Positions 1 to 18,860 of a stretch of 64,000 nucleotides of DNA are shown piece after piece; the first letter of the stretch is position 1, and every line of letters starts with the position of its first letter. This stretch comes from Glandiceps talaboti. Lineage: Eukaryota; Hemichordata; Enteropneusta; Spengelidae. The stretch spans positions 10,761,342 to 10,825,341 of the forward strand of contig NC_135549.1 of NCBI RefSeq assembly GCF_964340395.1, given 5' to 3'. The notes beneath the pieces are model-generated. The model ran no database searches, was not told the origin of the DNA, and saw nothing but the letters and a program-made list of their open reading frames with translations. Made by a program: the position numbers and the translations under genes.

Positions 1-180
1 AAAAATGCAAATATTCATAATATGCGCCTGATTATTTCAACTTTGACATTAGAAAATGAACATATGAATATTTTGTATAATATTTATTTACTTCGTAGAT
101 ATAAATACAAATTGTACACGAGCAATGATTACATAAAAACAGCCATATTGATAATTTGCAACACGATATGGAAAACTGCG

Positions 181-620
181 TAACAGAAGATGGCGTGTAG
201 CCGGTGGCGAGTCTGGTAAAAAGTGACAAAACTGGACTTTAAATTGTTCGGTAAGAAAATGATTTCTTTTTCTGACATCTACTGTGATAATTCAGTATAT
301 GTACAAGAGTAACAAGTTCATTATTTTTGGACGGATTTGTAAACTAATCCAATCATAAGGTCGATAAATGTAAAGCCACCGATCGGCCGGCCAAAGTATG
401 ACCCCGTTTGTGGAAATTCCTGTCGCTGTGTTGGGTTTGTCGTTCTCTTCAAGATCCGGTATCCGTGTTGATGCTTTTTGCGATATTTGAACTCTCTTAG
501 TATTATCAATGTATCATCGAGTTTACGCACGGTTTTATAACACCCCAACACCCCCCTTTCCGTTTTCGGCTTAGTAGCGACACACGTGCACAAAGTCTAC
601 CCGCGCCAATGCATGATGCA
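181..620 (+). promoter_or_regulatory. Probable promoter and 5' UTR exon region upstream of the TRMT10C-like gene
   Basis: This stretch is visibly less AT-rich and has more CpG than its surroundings. AAGATGGCG at 187-195 matches the YY1 core, which in animal housekeeping genes usually sits just downstream of the transcription start. A good splice donor (TCG|GTAAGA) follows at 251, and the matching acceptor would be the one at 2245. I infer a short non-coding first exon at about 190-250. The start site itself is not visible, and a divergent promoter for a gene to the left is also possible. Confidence 0.4.
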
Positions 621-2245
621 CACTGCCTGAAGTTTCCAACAAATTTCCCATTATAATGATGGAAATAGGATATTTTCATCCCACAACTACCACTTTGCTC
701 CATGATTTCTTTTTGCCATGTAATAAGATTTCTTTAAAAAATATTCTCAAGCAAATTCTTCATTCTTTTCTTGATTGGCCTAAGCCCGAATTATTTATCT
801 TGCTTGTAATTTGTAGGTTATTTTTCATTTGTGTATTTTTAGAGTGTCACTGAAACCTCTGAAAATTGATAAATGTTCAGTCTATTGAAAATACAAACAA
901 CCTTGACCTTAATCTGCAAGATAAAAGTTATTTTGCCATGATTGTATCAGCCATATCTCTCACCTCATAAATTAATGTCAGTTGAGGACAATGGACAATG
1001 AAGAACTTAGCTGCAATAATTGTAGCGTCTGTTGTGATTTTTTTTATTTAATTTTTTTCATTTTCATTCGCAAAGTTGGGTGGAATTTTCTGCTCAATTA
1101 CACCTTGCCTGCCAAAAAATTCAGACATTTCCTAACTCCAACATTAATTAAGTTGTAGGTTATTTTTCATTTGTGTTTTTTTAGAGTGTCACTGAAACCT
1201 CTGAAAATTGATCAATGTTCAGTCTATTGAAAATACAAACAACCTTGACCTTAATCTGCAAGATAAAAGTTATTTTGCCATGATTGTATCAGCCATATCT
1301 CTCACCTCATAAATTAATGTCAGTTGAGGACAATGAAGAACTTAGTCTGTTGTGATTTTTTTTTCATTTCATTTTTTCATTTTCATTCACAAAGTTGGGT
1401 GGATTTTTCTGCTAAATTACACCTTACCTGCCAAAAAAATCCAAACATTTCCTAACTCCAACATTAATTATGGAGCCTTCAAGACCCAAGAAATGTTCAG
1501 AGGTACCCCAATCCCGTCAACATTGACAGCAGTAGCAACACATGCAGCATTTTGAAACGGGTAGTACACTGACATCTCACTCACGTTTTCAATGTGAATT
1601 TGCCCATATATACCTGGCTTTTGTAAATTGTCCTTAATTACTTAAATACTTTTAACAGAAACTCTGAAGTTTGCCTGATGTAGCTAGATTAATAGTAAAA
1701 TAATACCAGTTATAAAATTGAAAAGAGAGTGTAATGTTCTGATTACCCAACTCATTCTCATGACTAATCAATTAGGGTATGGAAAAAAAGAGAAACTAGT
1801 ATCAGGTGTCGAGTACCGTTTTTACATTTTTCTTTCTATTAACTATTTTGCCTTGATTGAGTTGTCAAGCCAAAGGAAAGAAAGCATTTCACACTTTAGG
1901 TATGTTTTTGTAGCTACAAGCATCATGGTCATCGATTGACATGTAAAGTTTATGATAAGTTCAACGAATTCAATCATATATCCTACACATGTAGGGTCTA
2001 GGATTCAACCCATGCAAGAATGAAGCATGATTTTAGATGATGGATATGTTAGTTTTCAAGACTTGTACACACAGAAGTGTTGTCACATTGACCTAGATTT
2101 TTCTCAGATTGTGATATTTTACTGTACAATGATTGATAACCACAGGGCATTTCTTTCTTGCATTATAGTACATATGTAAATGAGGGGCAATTGTTTGAAA
2201 GTTTTACCATATATAATTATTAGAGTTCTCTTCTTTCTTTTCCAG
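251..2245 (+). other. Putative 5' UTR intron of the TRMT10C-like gene
   Basis: The proposed donor is GTAAGA at 251. The proposed acceptor follows a strong pyrimidine tract (TTCTTTCTTTTCCAG) ending at 2245, 30 nt before the chosen start codon. The interior has no supported coding exon and contains a 342-bp tandem duplication. The intron is an inference from splice-site quality. Confidence 0.4.
811..1470 (+). repeat. Tandem duplication, unit 342 bp, two copies
   Basis: Copy 1 runs 811-1152 and copy 2 runs 1153 to about 1470. Both begin TTGTAGGTTATTTTTCATTT and end in CCTAACTCCAACATTAATTA. They are nearly identical, with small indels around the T-rich stretch in the middle of the unit (positions 1030-1060 and 1350-1375). 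High identity indicates a recent duplication. No coding potential is seen. Confidence 0.9.
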
Positions 2246-2275
2246 GAAAGTCAGTTTACAATTTCCAATTTGATC

Positions 2276-3835
2276 ATGTTGAGAGGGAGTACCGTAGTAG
2301 CCATCAGAAGGCTGCAGACATCAATACTAGCACGTCATCAAAGGAAGCTAAAACCATCATCAGAATTGCTACAGACATTACCAGACGTGTATGAGGTATT
2401 GGAGAGTGGACACGCTTCCTATAGGATACCATGTGTCTACCAGTCTGGTTATTTCTTTCCACCTCACTGGCAAGTAAGAAGTTATAGTACCCACAGATCA
2501 CCAATTTCTCAGAATATTGATGAAATTCAGAGTTCAGAATGTAAAACCACAGCAGAATGTGTATCTGAGGATGACCAAGGGTGTGTATCCAGTGAGGAGA
2601 ATGACCTTAATGCTGATGAAGTTAGTGAAAGGATTAAAAGACTAGAAGATGCTAAGTTAATCATAGACATGTGGCGTAAAACTGGGAAGATGGTCCCAGA
2701 TGAGATAAGCGATGATGACCTGGAAAGGTTTGCGTTACTCAATAGCAAAAATGGAAGGAAAAAGTTTATATACTTCTTAGCCAATAAAGAAGTACAGCAG
2801 AAGATGAAAAAAATTGACCAGCAGCGCAAAGCTGAGGAAAGGGCAAAGCAAGCTAAGGATAAGAAATATGAAAAGTTTGATAAGAACACCATTTTTATGT
2901 ACATTCGGCAAAGTAGTATGGTGAATGCAGATATGTGGAACTTGGCACGGGGTATGAGATTTGGCCCAGATCTTGTCATGGATATGGACTATGAACATGA
3001 GATGAATCATCGTGAAGTAGTAGCAGTGGTCAAACAACTTACAGAAGTTGTAGGAGCAATGAAGCCCCACTGGGAACCATTCCATATGCACTGGACAAAC
3101 ATTAAACCAGGTGGAGCCATTGAACGTGAAATGCAACGTGTGTTCAAAGATCATCTGGAAAAACTAGTCATTGACATCACTCATAAACCATTTTTGGAGC
3201 TTTTTCCAAGAGATAAGTTGGTTTATTTGAGTCCAGAATCACCAAATGTCTTGACACACTATGATCCAGAGAAAGTGTATATTATTGGTGGTTTGGTAGA
3301 CCTGTCCATCAAGAAAGGCCTTTCGTTTGCCAAAGTGAAACGCCACAACCTAGAGAGTGCTCGTCTACCTCTTGATCACTTCGTCAAATGGGGTGTAGGT
3401 AGTAAAAACTTGACTTTAGATCAAATGGTTCATATTATGTTAAACATTAAAGAAACAAATGATTGGCAACAAGCATTAAAACATGTCCCTGTCAGAAAGA
3501 TACAGGGCATGTATGAACAGTCTCCAGGAGACAGATACAGAGACAGAAATTCAAGTTATAGAGCAAGCCCACAGATTTCCATGACAGGTGACTTTGCCTT
3601 TAGTCGTGCATCCAGACCAGGAAGACAGGAAGATAGATCAGATACGAACAATCCTCATAAAGAACAGGCATGGTATGCAAGGACTTCCTCCCCCTATGAA
3701 CAAAAGCGTTCAACTCAAACAGACAAGGTGCTTATCGGTAATATGGACAATTTGATAGAACCCGCCCCATTGAGGCAGGTGGACAGAAAACGGGGAAGTG
3801 GAAATAGAAGACTAAAATATAGAAAGAAATTTTGA
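2276..3835 (+). CDS. TRMT10C: tRNA methyltransferase 10 homolog C-like (mitochondrial RNase P protein 1)
   Basis: In the family this protein methylates N1 of purine 9 in mitochondrial tRNAs and, with HSD17B10 and PRORP, forms the protein-only mitochondrial RNase P. The ORF gives 519 residues. The N-terminus (MLRGSTVVAIRRLQTSILAR) is Arg-rich and lacks acidic residues, like a mitochondrial targeting peptide. The TRM10-type SPOUT domain spans roughly 225-420, with the hallmark segments KVYIIGGLVD (Asp342 is the likely catalytic Asp), KRHNLESARLPLDHFVKWG and KNLTLDQMVHIMLNIK. Residues 421-519 form an Arg/Ser-rich extension that makes it longer than human TRMT10C (403 aa). The frame stays open upstream to a Met at 2180, but a strong acceptor at 2245 lies between, so I take the Met at 2276. 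A single coding exon matches the vertebrate gene structure. Confidence 0.93.
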   Translation: MLRGSTVVAIRRLQTSILARHQRKLKPSSELLQTLPDVYEVLESGHASYRIPCVYQSGYFFPPHWQVRSYSTHRSPISQNIDEIQSSECKTTAECVSEDDQGCVSSEENDLNADEVSERIKRLEDAKLIIDMWRKTGKMVPDEISDDDLERFALLNSKNGRKKFIYFLANKEVQQKMKKIDQQRKAEERAKQAKDKKYEKFDKNTIFMYIRQSSMVNADMWNLARGMRFGPDLVMDMDYEHEMNHREVVAVVKQLTEVVGAMKPHWEPFHMHWTNIKPGGAIEREMQRVFKDHLEKLVIDITHKPFLELFPRDKLVYLSPESPNVLTHYDPEKVYIIGGLVDLSIKKGLSFAKVKRHNLESARLPLDHFVKWGVGSKNLTLDQMVHIMLNIKETNDWQQALKHVPVRKIQGMYEQSPGDRYRDRNSSYRASPQISMTGDFAFSRASRPGRQEDRSDTNNPHKEQAWYARTSSPYEQKRSTQTDKVLIGNMDNLIEPAPLRQVDRKRGSGNRRLKYRKKF

Positions 3836-4098
3836 AACGAGGTGTTTTGATATTACCTGTTGGCACGGCAAGTGTACAAATATGCCTATCCAAATGTCAA
3901 TGCATTTTTAGAAATTATATAAGTTTGTGAAATCTTACAGGATTTGATTTTTCAATATCAATGTCATACAAACTGTATTCTTTGAAAGAAAAGTGTTTCA
4001 GATTCCATGGACTTGAATTGGAATGATTTGAACTAGAGTTTACATTACTGCAATTTTCTTTCTGTGTAGTGTTTTTCCTATGAGAGAAACCATGGTAG

Positions 4099-4104
4099 AA
4101 TAAA
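4099..4104 (+). terminator. Poly(A) signal AATAAA, TRMT10C-like gene
   Basis: Canonical AATAAA about 265 nt after the stop codon. No other hexamer lies nearer. This implies a short 3' UTR. Confidence 0.6.
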
Positions 4105-4647
4105 ACCTAAGTTTGGAGAAATGAGCATAAATGATGGTTTATGTGTTTATTTCCTTATATTCCCCTCATACACTATCAATCTGTAGTCTGTGTGCAGACA
4201 TTAAACCTGATTTTGGCAAATGTTTATCTTGGTTTTCAGCAAGCAAAGCAGTTGGATGGGATTGGATGGCAGGAAGGAGTTTATTAGTCAAAGGACATTG
4301 TATCATGCTTAGCTTTATCATTGTAGTCATCTATGTAAACCATGCAATACTGGTGATATGAGTATAGGCTGGGTGCACTGTAGAGAACACAAATGTTTAT
4401 TGAGTCCAGGTTTGTAGAAGGGCTATACTTATAGGTTATGAAGTGGAATCTTTCCCTGTAGTCTCAACGGTATTATTTCAGGTTTGATTGAGTCCGTCGA
4501 GTGTCTTCGGATCTGAGGCTATCTGATGCTGAATATGAGGCTCAATATGAGGCTATCTGAATCTGAGGCCAACTTTATACAGCTGTTGATAACATACATC
4601 ATTTACATGTACATATATGTAGTATGTATGTATGTATCATGTATGTA

Positions 4648-4690
<43 letters not shown>

Positions 4691-5746
4691 ACAAAGTAAC
4701 TTATGATTGCTGGAGTGTATTTACTGATGGTTTTATCAGATTTGTATGTACATGTGATGTATCTACCGAGGTATGTATGTGATGTATGCGTGTGTGTGTG
4801 CGTGTGCGTGTGAAGAGAAATGTGTTTTTACATTTGTATATGATCTCTGATGTATGTGAACAATTTTTTTCTATAAATTTCCACAATATGCCTAATCAGC
4901 ATGTGAATACTTGTTTATCTAGTTTTTAAATCTCCCAGATGGTAGGTAAACTGTGCAAGAATACCTTCAATGGTAACATAAGGTGTGAAGTGTTTTCATA
5001 AATTTCAATTCAATTCAATTCAATTCATTTAGATGAAGGGAATTGAATAGAAGAAAGGATATGTCGTCTTTAAATTTATTCAGTCAATCACTTGTCTGTA
5101 GTCAATACACATGATAGAGAGGGTGAGTATTCAGTTGCAGAAAAGACGTCAGGGAAAGAAAAACCACAGAAAAATCACTGTTATTAAACCACCAAAAAAT
5201 TCAAATCAAATCATCACAAACATTATTGGAGCACCCTGTGGTAGCAAGGCAGTATTTGTTAATTGGGTTGAGGGCGCTGTTTGACGGGCTGCCTTCTATG
5301 TGCACTGCTGCTAGCAAGCCATCATCCTATCCTGCAACCCCGGGCCTGCAACTTGATGTCTCTTTTGATTCGTAGGTTTGGGATGCCCTTTGATAAGATT
5401 ATACCAGTTATTATTTTCCCTTTTGGGAAAAGCTACTGAGATCAACTGAATGCTAAGTAAAAGAACAAATTTTCATACTATATTTAAAACGAGAGTAAAC
5501 TATATTTAATTTATTATTTCTTTAAATATGTATTTTGATTAAAATCTCAGTTGTAAGCATTAGTGCATTCAAAAAGCGAGAGTTAATCCTGCTTGCAGTG
5601 TCCCTGGCTTAGCGCTTACATAAAACAAAGGCAGTTCTCGCATAGACGCTTGGTGGCGATATACTACATGAAAGGCATGATGTTGACCAGCTGGTTGGTG
5701 ACCTACTACGTACCATCATCATGCGTTACTGTTTCCAGCTCCGTCA
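4105..5746. other. Intergenic region between the TRMT10C-like and DGCR6-like genes
   Basis: No coding exon can be supported here. It holds the microsatellite at 4604-4686, a short GT/GC-alternating tract near 4787-4813, and an AATTC run at about 5006-5029. A less AT-rich segment at 5220-5350 and the stretch 5580-5740 probably contain the promoter and leader of the DGCR6-like gene. A possible acceptor (GTTTCCAG) lies near 5738. Confidence 0.5.
4604..4686 (+). repeat. Compound microsatellite (TATG)n(GT)n
   Basis: A short run of TATG units passes into a pure GT dinucleotide run of about 18 units. Read directly from the sequence. Confidence 0.95.
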
Positions 5747-5875
5747 ATGAAGACTAATGCAGAGAAAGAATCAAGATCGGCACGTGAAGGGAATGCTGCA
5801 TTTCACGATCCAAACAGCATACCTAAAAGTCACAGAAATATTATGAGATGGATCCAAACTTGGTTGCTTCTGTAA
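5747..5875 (+). promoter_or_regulatory. Overlapping upstream ORF (42 codons) in the DGCR6-like leader
   Basis: An ATG at 5747 opens a 42-codon frame that ends at TAA 5873-5875, that is, 28 nt inside the downstream coding sequence and in a different frame. An overlapping uORF normally lowers initiation at the main start. Whether this stretch is in the mature mRNA is unknown. The peptide resembles nothing I recognise. Confidence 0.4.
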
Positions 5876-6444
5876 ACGAAGAAATAGCTCGGAAAGAGCG
5901 ACTGCAGCAGAGACATTATTTTATTCTTCAGGAACTGCAGAATATGGCCAAAGATTTGCCAGGAACTTTCCAACAAAGACTTGCCTTTGATATGTTATCA
6001 CTTTTAGCCTCCTCTCTCCTTGATGGCACAGTTTTTGATATCGTAAGAAATTTAGAAGAAATTCAACAGATGACGGAGAAATCACTGCATGAGAAAAGAA
6101 TGAAGGTCTTAAATGCTCACAAAGTAGCCAAGCAGGATCAAACAAAGAAGCACAGAGAGGCACTTGAGGCATGCCAGACAAGACCACATCATCTACCGGT
6201 AGTGAAGACAGCATGTGAGAAAGAGAAAGTTGCGCTTGAACACAGAATCGATGATGAAACCAAGAGAATGAATCAGAAATTGATTTTAGAGTTGGACCAA
6301 AGAGTTAGTGAACAACAAGTGACATTGGAAAGGGCAGGTGTTGCTGGTTTCTATGTGACTAACAACCCACAAGAAGTGCAACTCCAGATGTATTTGTTAA
6401 ATATGATAGTTAAACTTTGTAAGATGGATTTACCACCACTTTGA
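5848..6444 (+). CDS. DGCR6: DGCR6 / gonadal (gdl) family protein
   Basis: The family includes vertebrate DGCR6 and DGCR6L (in the DiGeorge critical region) and Drosophila gdl. Its biochemical role is not well defined. This 198-residue product matches across nearly its whole length. FQQRL near residue 42 and LLDGTVFDIVRNLEEIQ near 57-73 lead into a charged central helix, then a C-terminal block LDQRVSEQQVTLERAGVAGFY around 150-170 followed by VTNNPQEVQLQM. Human DGCR6 is about 220 aa. The central part (about 70-160), rich in K/E/R/Q, should be coiled coil. There is no signal peptide or membrane segment. The reading frame is uninterrupted, whereas vertebrate DGCR6 is split by introns, so this copy has lost introns or is a retrocopy. 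It appears intact and is followed by a plausible poly(A) signal. The Met at 5848 is the first in frame. Confidence 0.93.
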   Translation: MDPNLVASVNEEIARKERLQQRHYFILQELQNMAKDLPGTFQQRLAFDMLSLLASSLLDGTVFDIVRNLEEIQQMTEKSLHEKRMKVLNAHKVAKQDQTKKHREALEACQTRPHHLPVVKTACEKEKVALEHRIDDETKRMNQKLILELDQRVSEQQVTLERAGVAGFYVTNNPQEVQLQMYLLNMIVKLCKMDLPPL

Positions 6445-7074
6445 ACAATTTGTCCATCGTCTGCACACAACTTTATAATTTACAGTGACCATTTTTCATC
6501 GACAGTTAAGTCAAGTTTATATGCTCCAATTTTCTTTCGTACCTATGGATCATTTTGCAACTCATCTTTGACAATTGCTCAAGTATTATACATTTCAGTT
6601 ACAAAACCTAATTTTTGTTTCAAATGAAAAAGCATGACATTCTTATTGATTTGGTATCATATACCCAGCCTGAATATGTTGTTCTATCTTCAGCGATGAG
6701 AGATTCACAGTACAAAGGAATATGACTGTCATTTTGATAGGTTAGAATCCATCACTAGTGTTGGATGATGTAGGCAATATATGTGTCATATATATGTCAC
6801 CCCATACACACAACTTACAGAATAGATGAGAACCAGAACTGTAATTAAGAATGTTGTTAGCCAAATCTCAACCAGGCCTGCAACACTGTACACTACAGGA
6901 TGGATTCATTATTGTTGATGCTCTATGTTATAAATGCTATCTCTCAGTCCACAGAAGAAAGAATAGAACATCTCTGACATTATTGGACTCCATCCTAGTC
7001 CAGTGAATTCAGTTAGTTTAGCTTAAAAGAATCTTTACAGCGAGACCTCAAATTTATGTTTTCTAAATTATTTC

Positions 7075-7080
7075 AATAAA
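7075..7080 (+). terminator. Poly(A) signal AATAAA, DGCR6-like gene
   Basis: Canonical AATAAA about 630 nt after the stop codon and before the first tandem repeats. It is the likely 3' end of the transcript. Confidence 0.5.
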
Positions 7081-7457
7081 GTGACAATATCATGGTTCAT
7101 GGTGATGACTATGTTGATAATATACAAATACTTGTTTTTGACAGTGTGGCTGTTTCATGGTATTCATAAAATGTATAGCTATGCAAAGAAGAAAGTTCTA
7201 CAAATGTTCCATTTTAGGGTATCACTGTAAGCTGCCAAGTATTGATGCAAGATTTGGATCAGTCACAGTTTAATACAACTGTAAACATTGGACACTACTA
7301 GTGAACTTGGTTCTCTTCAACTTCAAACCTGAATCTACAAGAAAGACTGAATTTGTATGTAAACGAGCCTAGAGTCAAGTTGTGAAATCGTAATCTAATT
7401 TTAGATATGAATACACAGTTGTTAGGGATACGTAAGGTGTGTGCAGAGACCATAGTG

Positions 7458-7640
7458 GAAATCCCCACACAAGTTGACTCTGGGCTATAAATCCCCCACA
7501 CAACTTGACTCTGGGCTATAAATCCCCACACAACTTGACTCTGGGCTATAAATCCCCCACACAACTTGACTCTGGGCTATAAATCCCCACACAACTTGAC
7601 TCTGGGCTATAAATCCCCACACAACTTGACTCTGGGCTAT
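7458..7640 (+). repeat. Minisatellite, 30-31 bp unit, six copies
   Basis: The unit is anchored by GACTCTGGGCTATAAATCCC, which recurs at 7476, 7507, 7537, 7568, 7598 and 7628. Units alternate between 30 and 31 bp because of one extra C. Each unit carries a TATAAA-like core (CTATAAATC). Confidence 0.95.
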
Positions 7641-7675
7641 CTGTATCACAGGGACACATAGTACTTCTTAGATTT

Positions 7676-8600
7676 TTAGTCCCCGAAGGAGGGACTAATA
7701 CAATGGGCTCTATCCATTTGTCCGTGCAACTGAAATACGTCATTTCTTTGACATGTAATATCAGATTCAGTCAAACCTGGCACAAAGGTGACATAATATA
7801 ATATAAGGGACATCTGGACATCACTTTCTTTTTCAACATATGTAAATTTGGTTGAATGGTGGCCATATTTGTGGTCAAAAATCAATATTGTTCGCTAATA
7901 CCTCAAAAAATGTCATATAAGAGTCCTATCAAGTGTTTACTATCATATTATCATGAGCAAAGCTTTCTTTTAAGATATTGAGCTTTGACCCTGACCTCAG
8001 GGTCAATTATCAAAATCAAGCCAGTCATTGCATATTACAGACACTTTCGTAATATTTATTTGTTACCAATGTCTTACAAATAAATGTAAATAAGTAAAAG
8101 TCATATTTGCAGGTAATATAAAAGTAAAGAAATATACACAGGCAGTACTTTTGGTGGTAATGTCATTTGGTGGCCATATTTGTAGTACAAAATCAATATA
8201 TTACTGCATAACTCAAGACATTAATACAGAGAGACTCCATTCAAGTGTCTAACCCCATATAACCACATGCAAGCTTTCTTGCATACTTCAGATACTTGTA
8301 GCATTTATGTGTGGTCAATTTCTTTTCAATCATGTCTATAGGTAATGCAGGACAAATGAAATATACACATGCATTAATTTTGGTGCTCATATCACTTTTT
8401 ACTCAATGATGGCCATGCTTGTAGTGAACAATCATGATTTGCTACATACCTCAAAAACATTACTACATAGAGACTACATTCATGTGTCTACCCCGTATTA
8501 TCAGGTGTAAGCTTTCTTTGAAGACTTTGAACTTCGGGAACTAATTATCAAAATCAAGCCATTTCTTGCATATCACAGACACTGCGGTATTCATTTGTTT
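7676..8600 (+). repeat. Degenerate interspersed repeat with a hairpin at its left edge
   Basis: The left edge has a perfect 8-bp inverted repeat (TTAGTCCC at 7676-7683, GGGACTAA at 7691-7698, 7-nt loop). Behind it are diverged copies of one module. The motif TGGTGGCCATATTTGT recurs at about 7857 and 8170, with a more diverged copy near 8407. ATCAAAATCAAGCCA recurs near 8012 and 8548. A perfect 10-bp-arm palindrome (TTGACCCTGA-CC-TCAGGGTCAA) lies at 7985-8006. There is no ORF of note. It looks like an old non-coding repeat whose modules were tandemly copied. Confidence 0.6.
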
Positions 8601-8847
8601 CCACCAATTTCTTGTCACCATTCAGTCACATAGAAGTAACATATTTGAGGAGACTGTGTTCTTTGTGAAGACTGTTGGAAAATATGACATTGAATCCTGC
8701 TCCAAGAAATGTGTCATCTACTCTGTACTTTACTTTATACTTATTAGTTGTTGTTTTTTAGATACAGGTAACTTTAGTACAAACAATCTTATGTGTCCCA
8801 ATGGCTGTCTAAATGTATATGTATAAACATATGTATGTGTGTGCGTA

Positions 8848-8862
8848 CATGCATGCATGCAT

Positions 8863-8904
<42 letters not shown>

Positions 8905-9304
8905 TTATATATACATACATATGTATGTATGTATGTACGTACGTACGTACGTACTTACGCACATACGTACATACGTACGTACGTACGTACGTACGTACAT
9001 ACATACATACATACATACATACATACATACATACATACATACATACATACATACATACATACATACATACATACATACATACGTAAATACATACATACAT
9101 ACATAAATGCATACATACATACATACATACATACATACATACATACATACATACATACATACATACATACATACATACTGTTATGTATGTATGTATGTAT
9201 GTATGTATGTATGTATGTATGTATGTATGTATGTATGTATGTATGTATGTATGTATGTATGTATGTATGTATGTATGTATGTATGTATGTATGTATGTAT
9301 GTAC
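8848..9304 (+). repeat. Compound microsatellite (GCAT)n(CA)n(ACGT)n(ACAT)n / (ATGT)n
   Basis: In order it contains GCAT units, about 18 CA units, a self-complementary ACGT-rich block (8931-8999), a long ACAT run (about 8998-9178) and, after a 6-nt spacer (TGTTAT, 9179-9184), an ATGT run to 9304. The last two runs are reverse complements and so form a long inverted repeat. Open frames here are artefacts of the repeat. Confidence 0.97.
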
Positions 9305-9760
9305 ATGTATAGAGGCATACCAAAAATTATTTGAAATGTGGTAAAAAATGTTTGTATTTATACTAGTTCTTTACCTGATTGTTCAGTCATTTGTTGACAA
9401 ATTACCATAGGTTCCCCTGTGATCTAACCATCATACATGCATATTCATATACAAATGCATCTACACACACATGTTCAAATGTTCAATCAAGCATGCCTAC
9501 GTACATTTACATGGTGACCTAGTATGTATATTAGTTTGATTTTATTACCATGATACTAGTAGTAGTTGAGCATCATAAATTGGAATAAAAAGTTGTTTTT
9601 AAAAAAGAAAAAAAAAAGGAAAATAAAAAGAAAAGCTCATTAGAGAAAAAGAAAAGCAGAAATATTAAACGATAATTGTATATATACGCGTCTGTTTTAC
9701 CGTTGATGTATTACAAGCACAGCATTGATATATCCATGGTTTTACATACATTATATTTGC

Positions 9761-9861
9761 ACTTTCCAATGTTGATCCGACATTGGAAAGTATTGCATTC
9801 TGGGATATCTACCGCCATGTTGTGACGTCATCTCCGACTGCGTGCATCAAATTGACGTGGC
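9761..9861 (+). promoter_or_regulatory. Core promoter of the class II ARF gene
   Basis: A dense motif cluster lies 140-240 bp before the start codon. It contains a 12-bp-arm inverted repeat bearing two opposed CCAAT boxes (9761-9772 and 9780-9791). Next are a ZNF143/THAP11-type core (CCCAGAATGCA, - strand, 9794-9804), a YY1-type CCGCCATGTTG (9812-9822), a full palindromic CRE TGACGTCA (9823-9830) and TGACGTGGC (9853-9861). The last includes ACGTGGC, the published Golgi stress response element core, and also fits a UPR element. Local base composition is less AT-rich than the flanks. The motifs are seen directly; their use is inferred. Confidence 0.65.
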
Positions 9862-10002
9862 AGGGACAACGTATTCAAAGATTGTGCGAGAAATATCACC
9901 GAAAGAACGATTCGAAAGCTCCCATTGGGATATAACCATTTAAAACGTTGTCGAGACATTCACAAACTTTGTTTGTTTTAGATATCAAGAGTGTAGAAGA
10001 AA

Positions 10003-18860
<8,858 letters not shown>

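Noticed and set aside
321-593. 90-codon - strand ORF near the left promoter region
   Set aside because: No family resemblance or splice context. It overlaps the CpG-richer promoter-like stretch where long ORFs occur by chance.
2180-2275. Upstream in-frame Met that would extend the TRMT10C-like protein by 32 residues
   Set aside because: A strong pyrimidine tract and CAG at 2245 lie between. The extra peptide is hydrophobic and unlike a TRMT10C N-terminus, whereas the Met at 2276 starts a good mitochondrial targeting sequence.
8789-9334. Several MYVC/HTYI repeat ORFs on both strands
   Set aside because: They are translations of the tetranucleotide microsatellite, with no codon or splice support.
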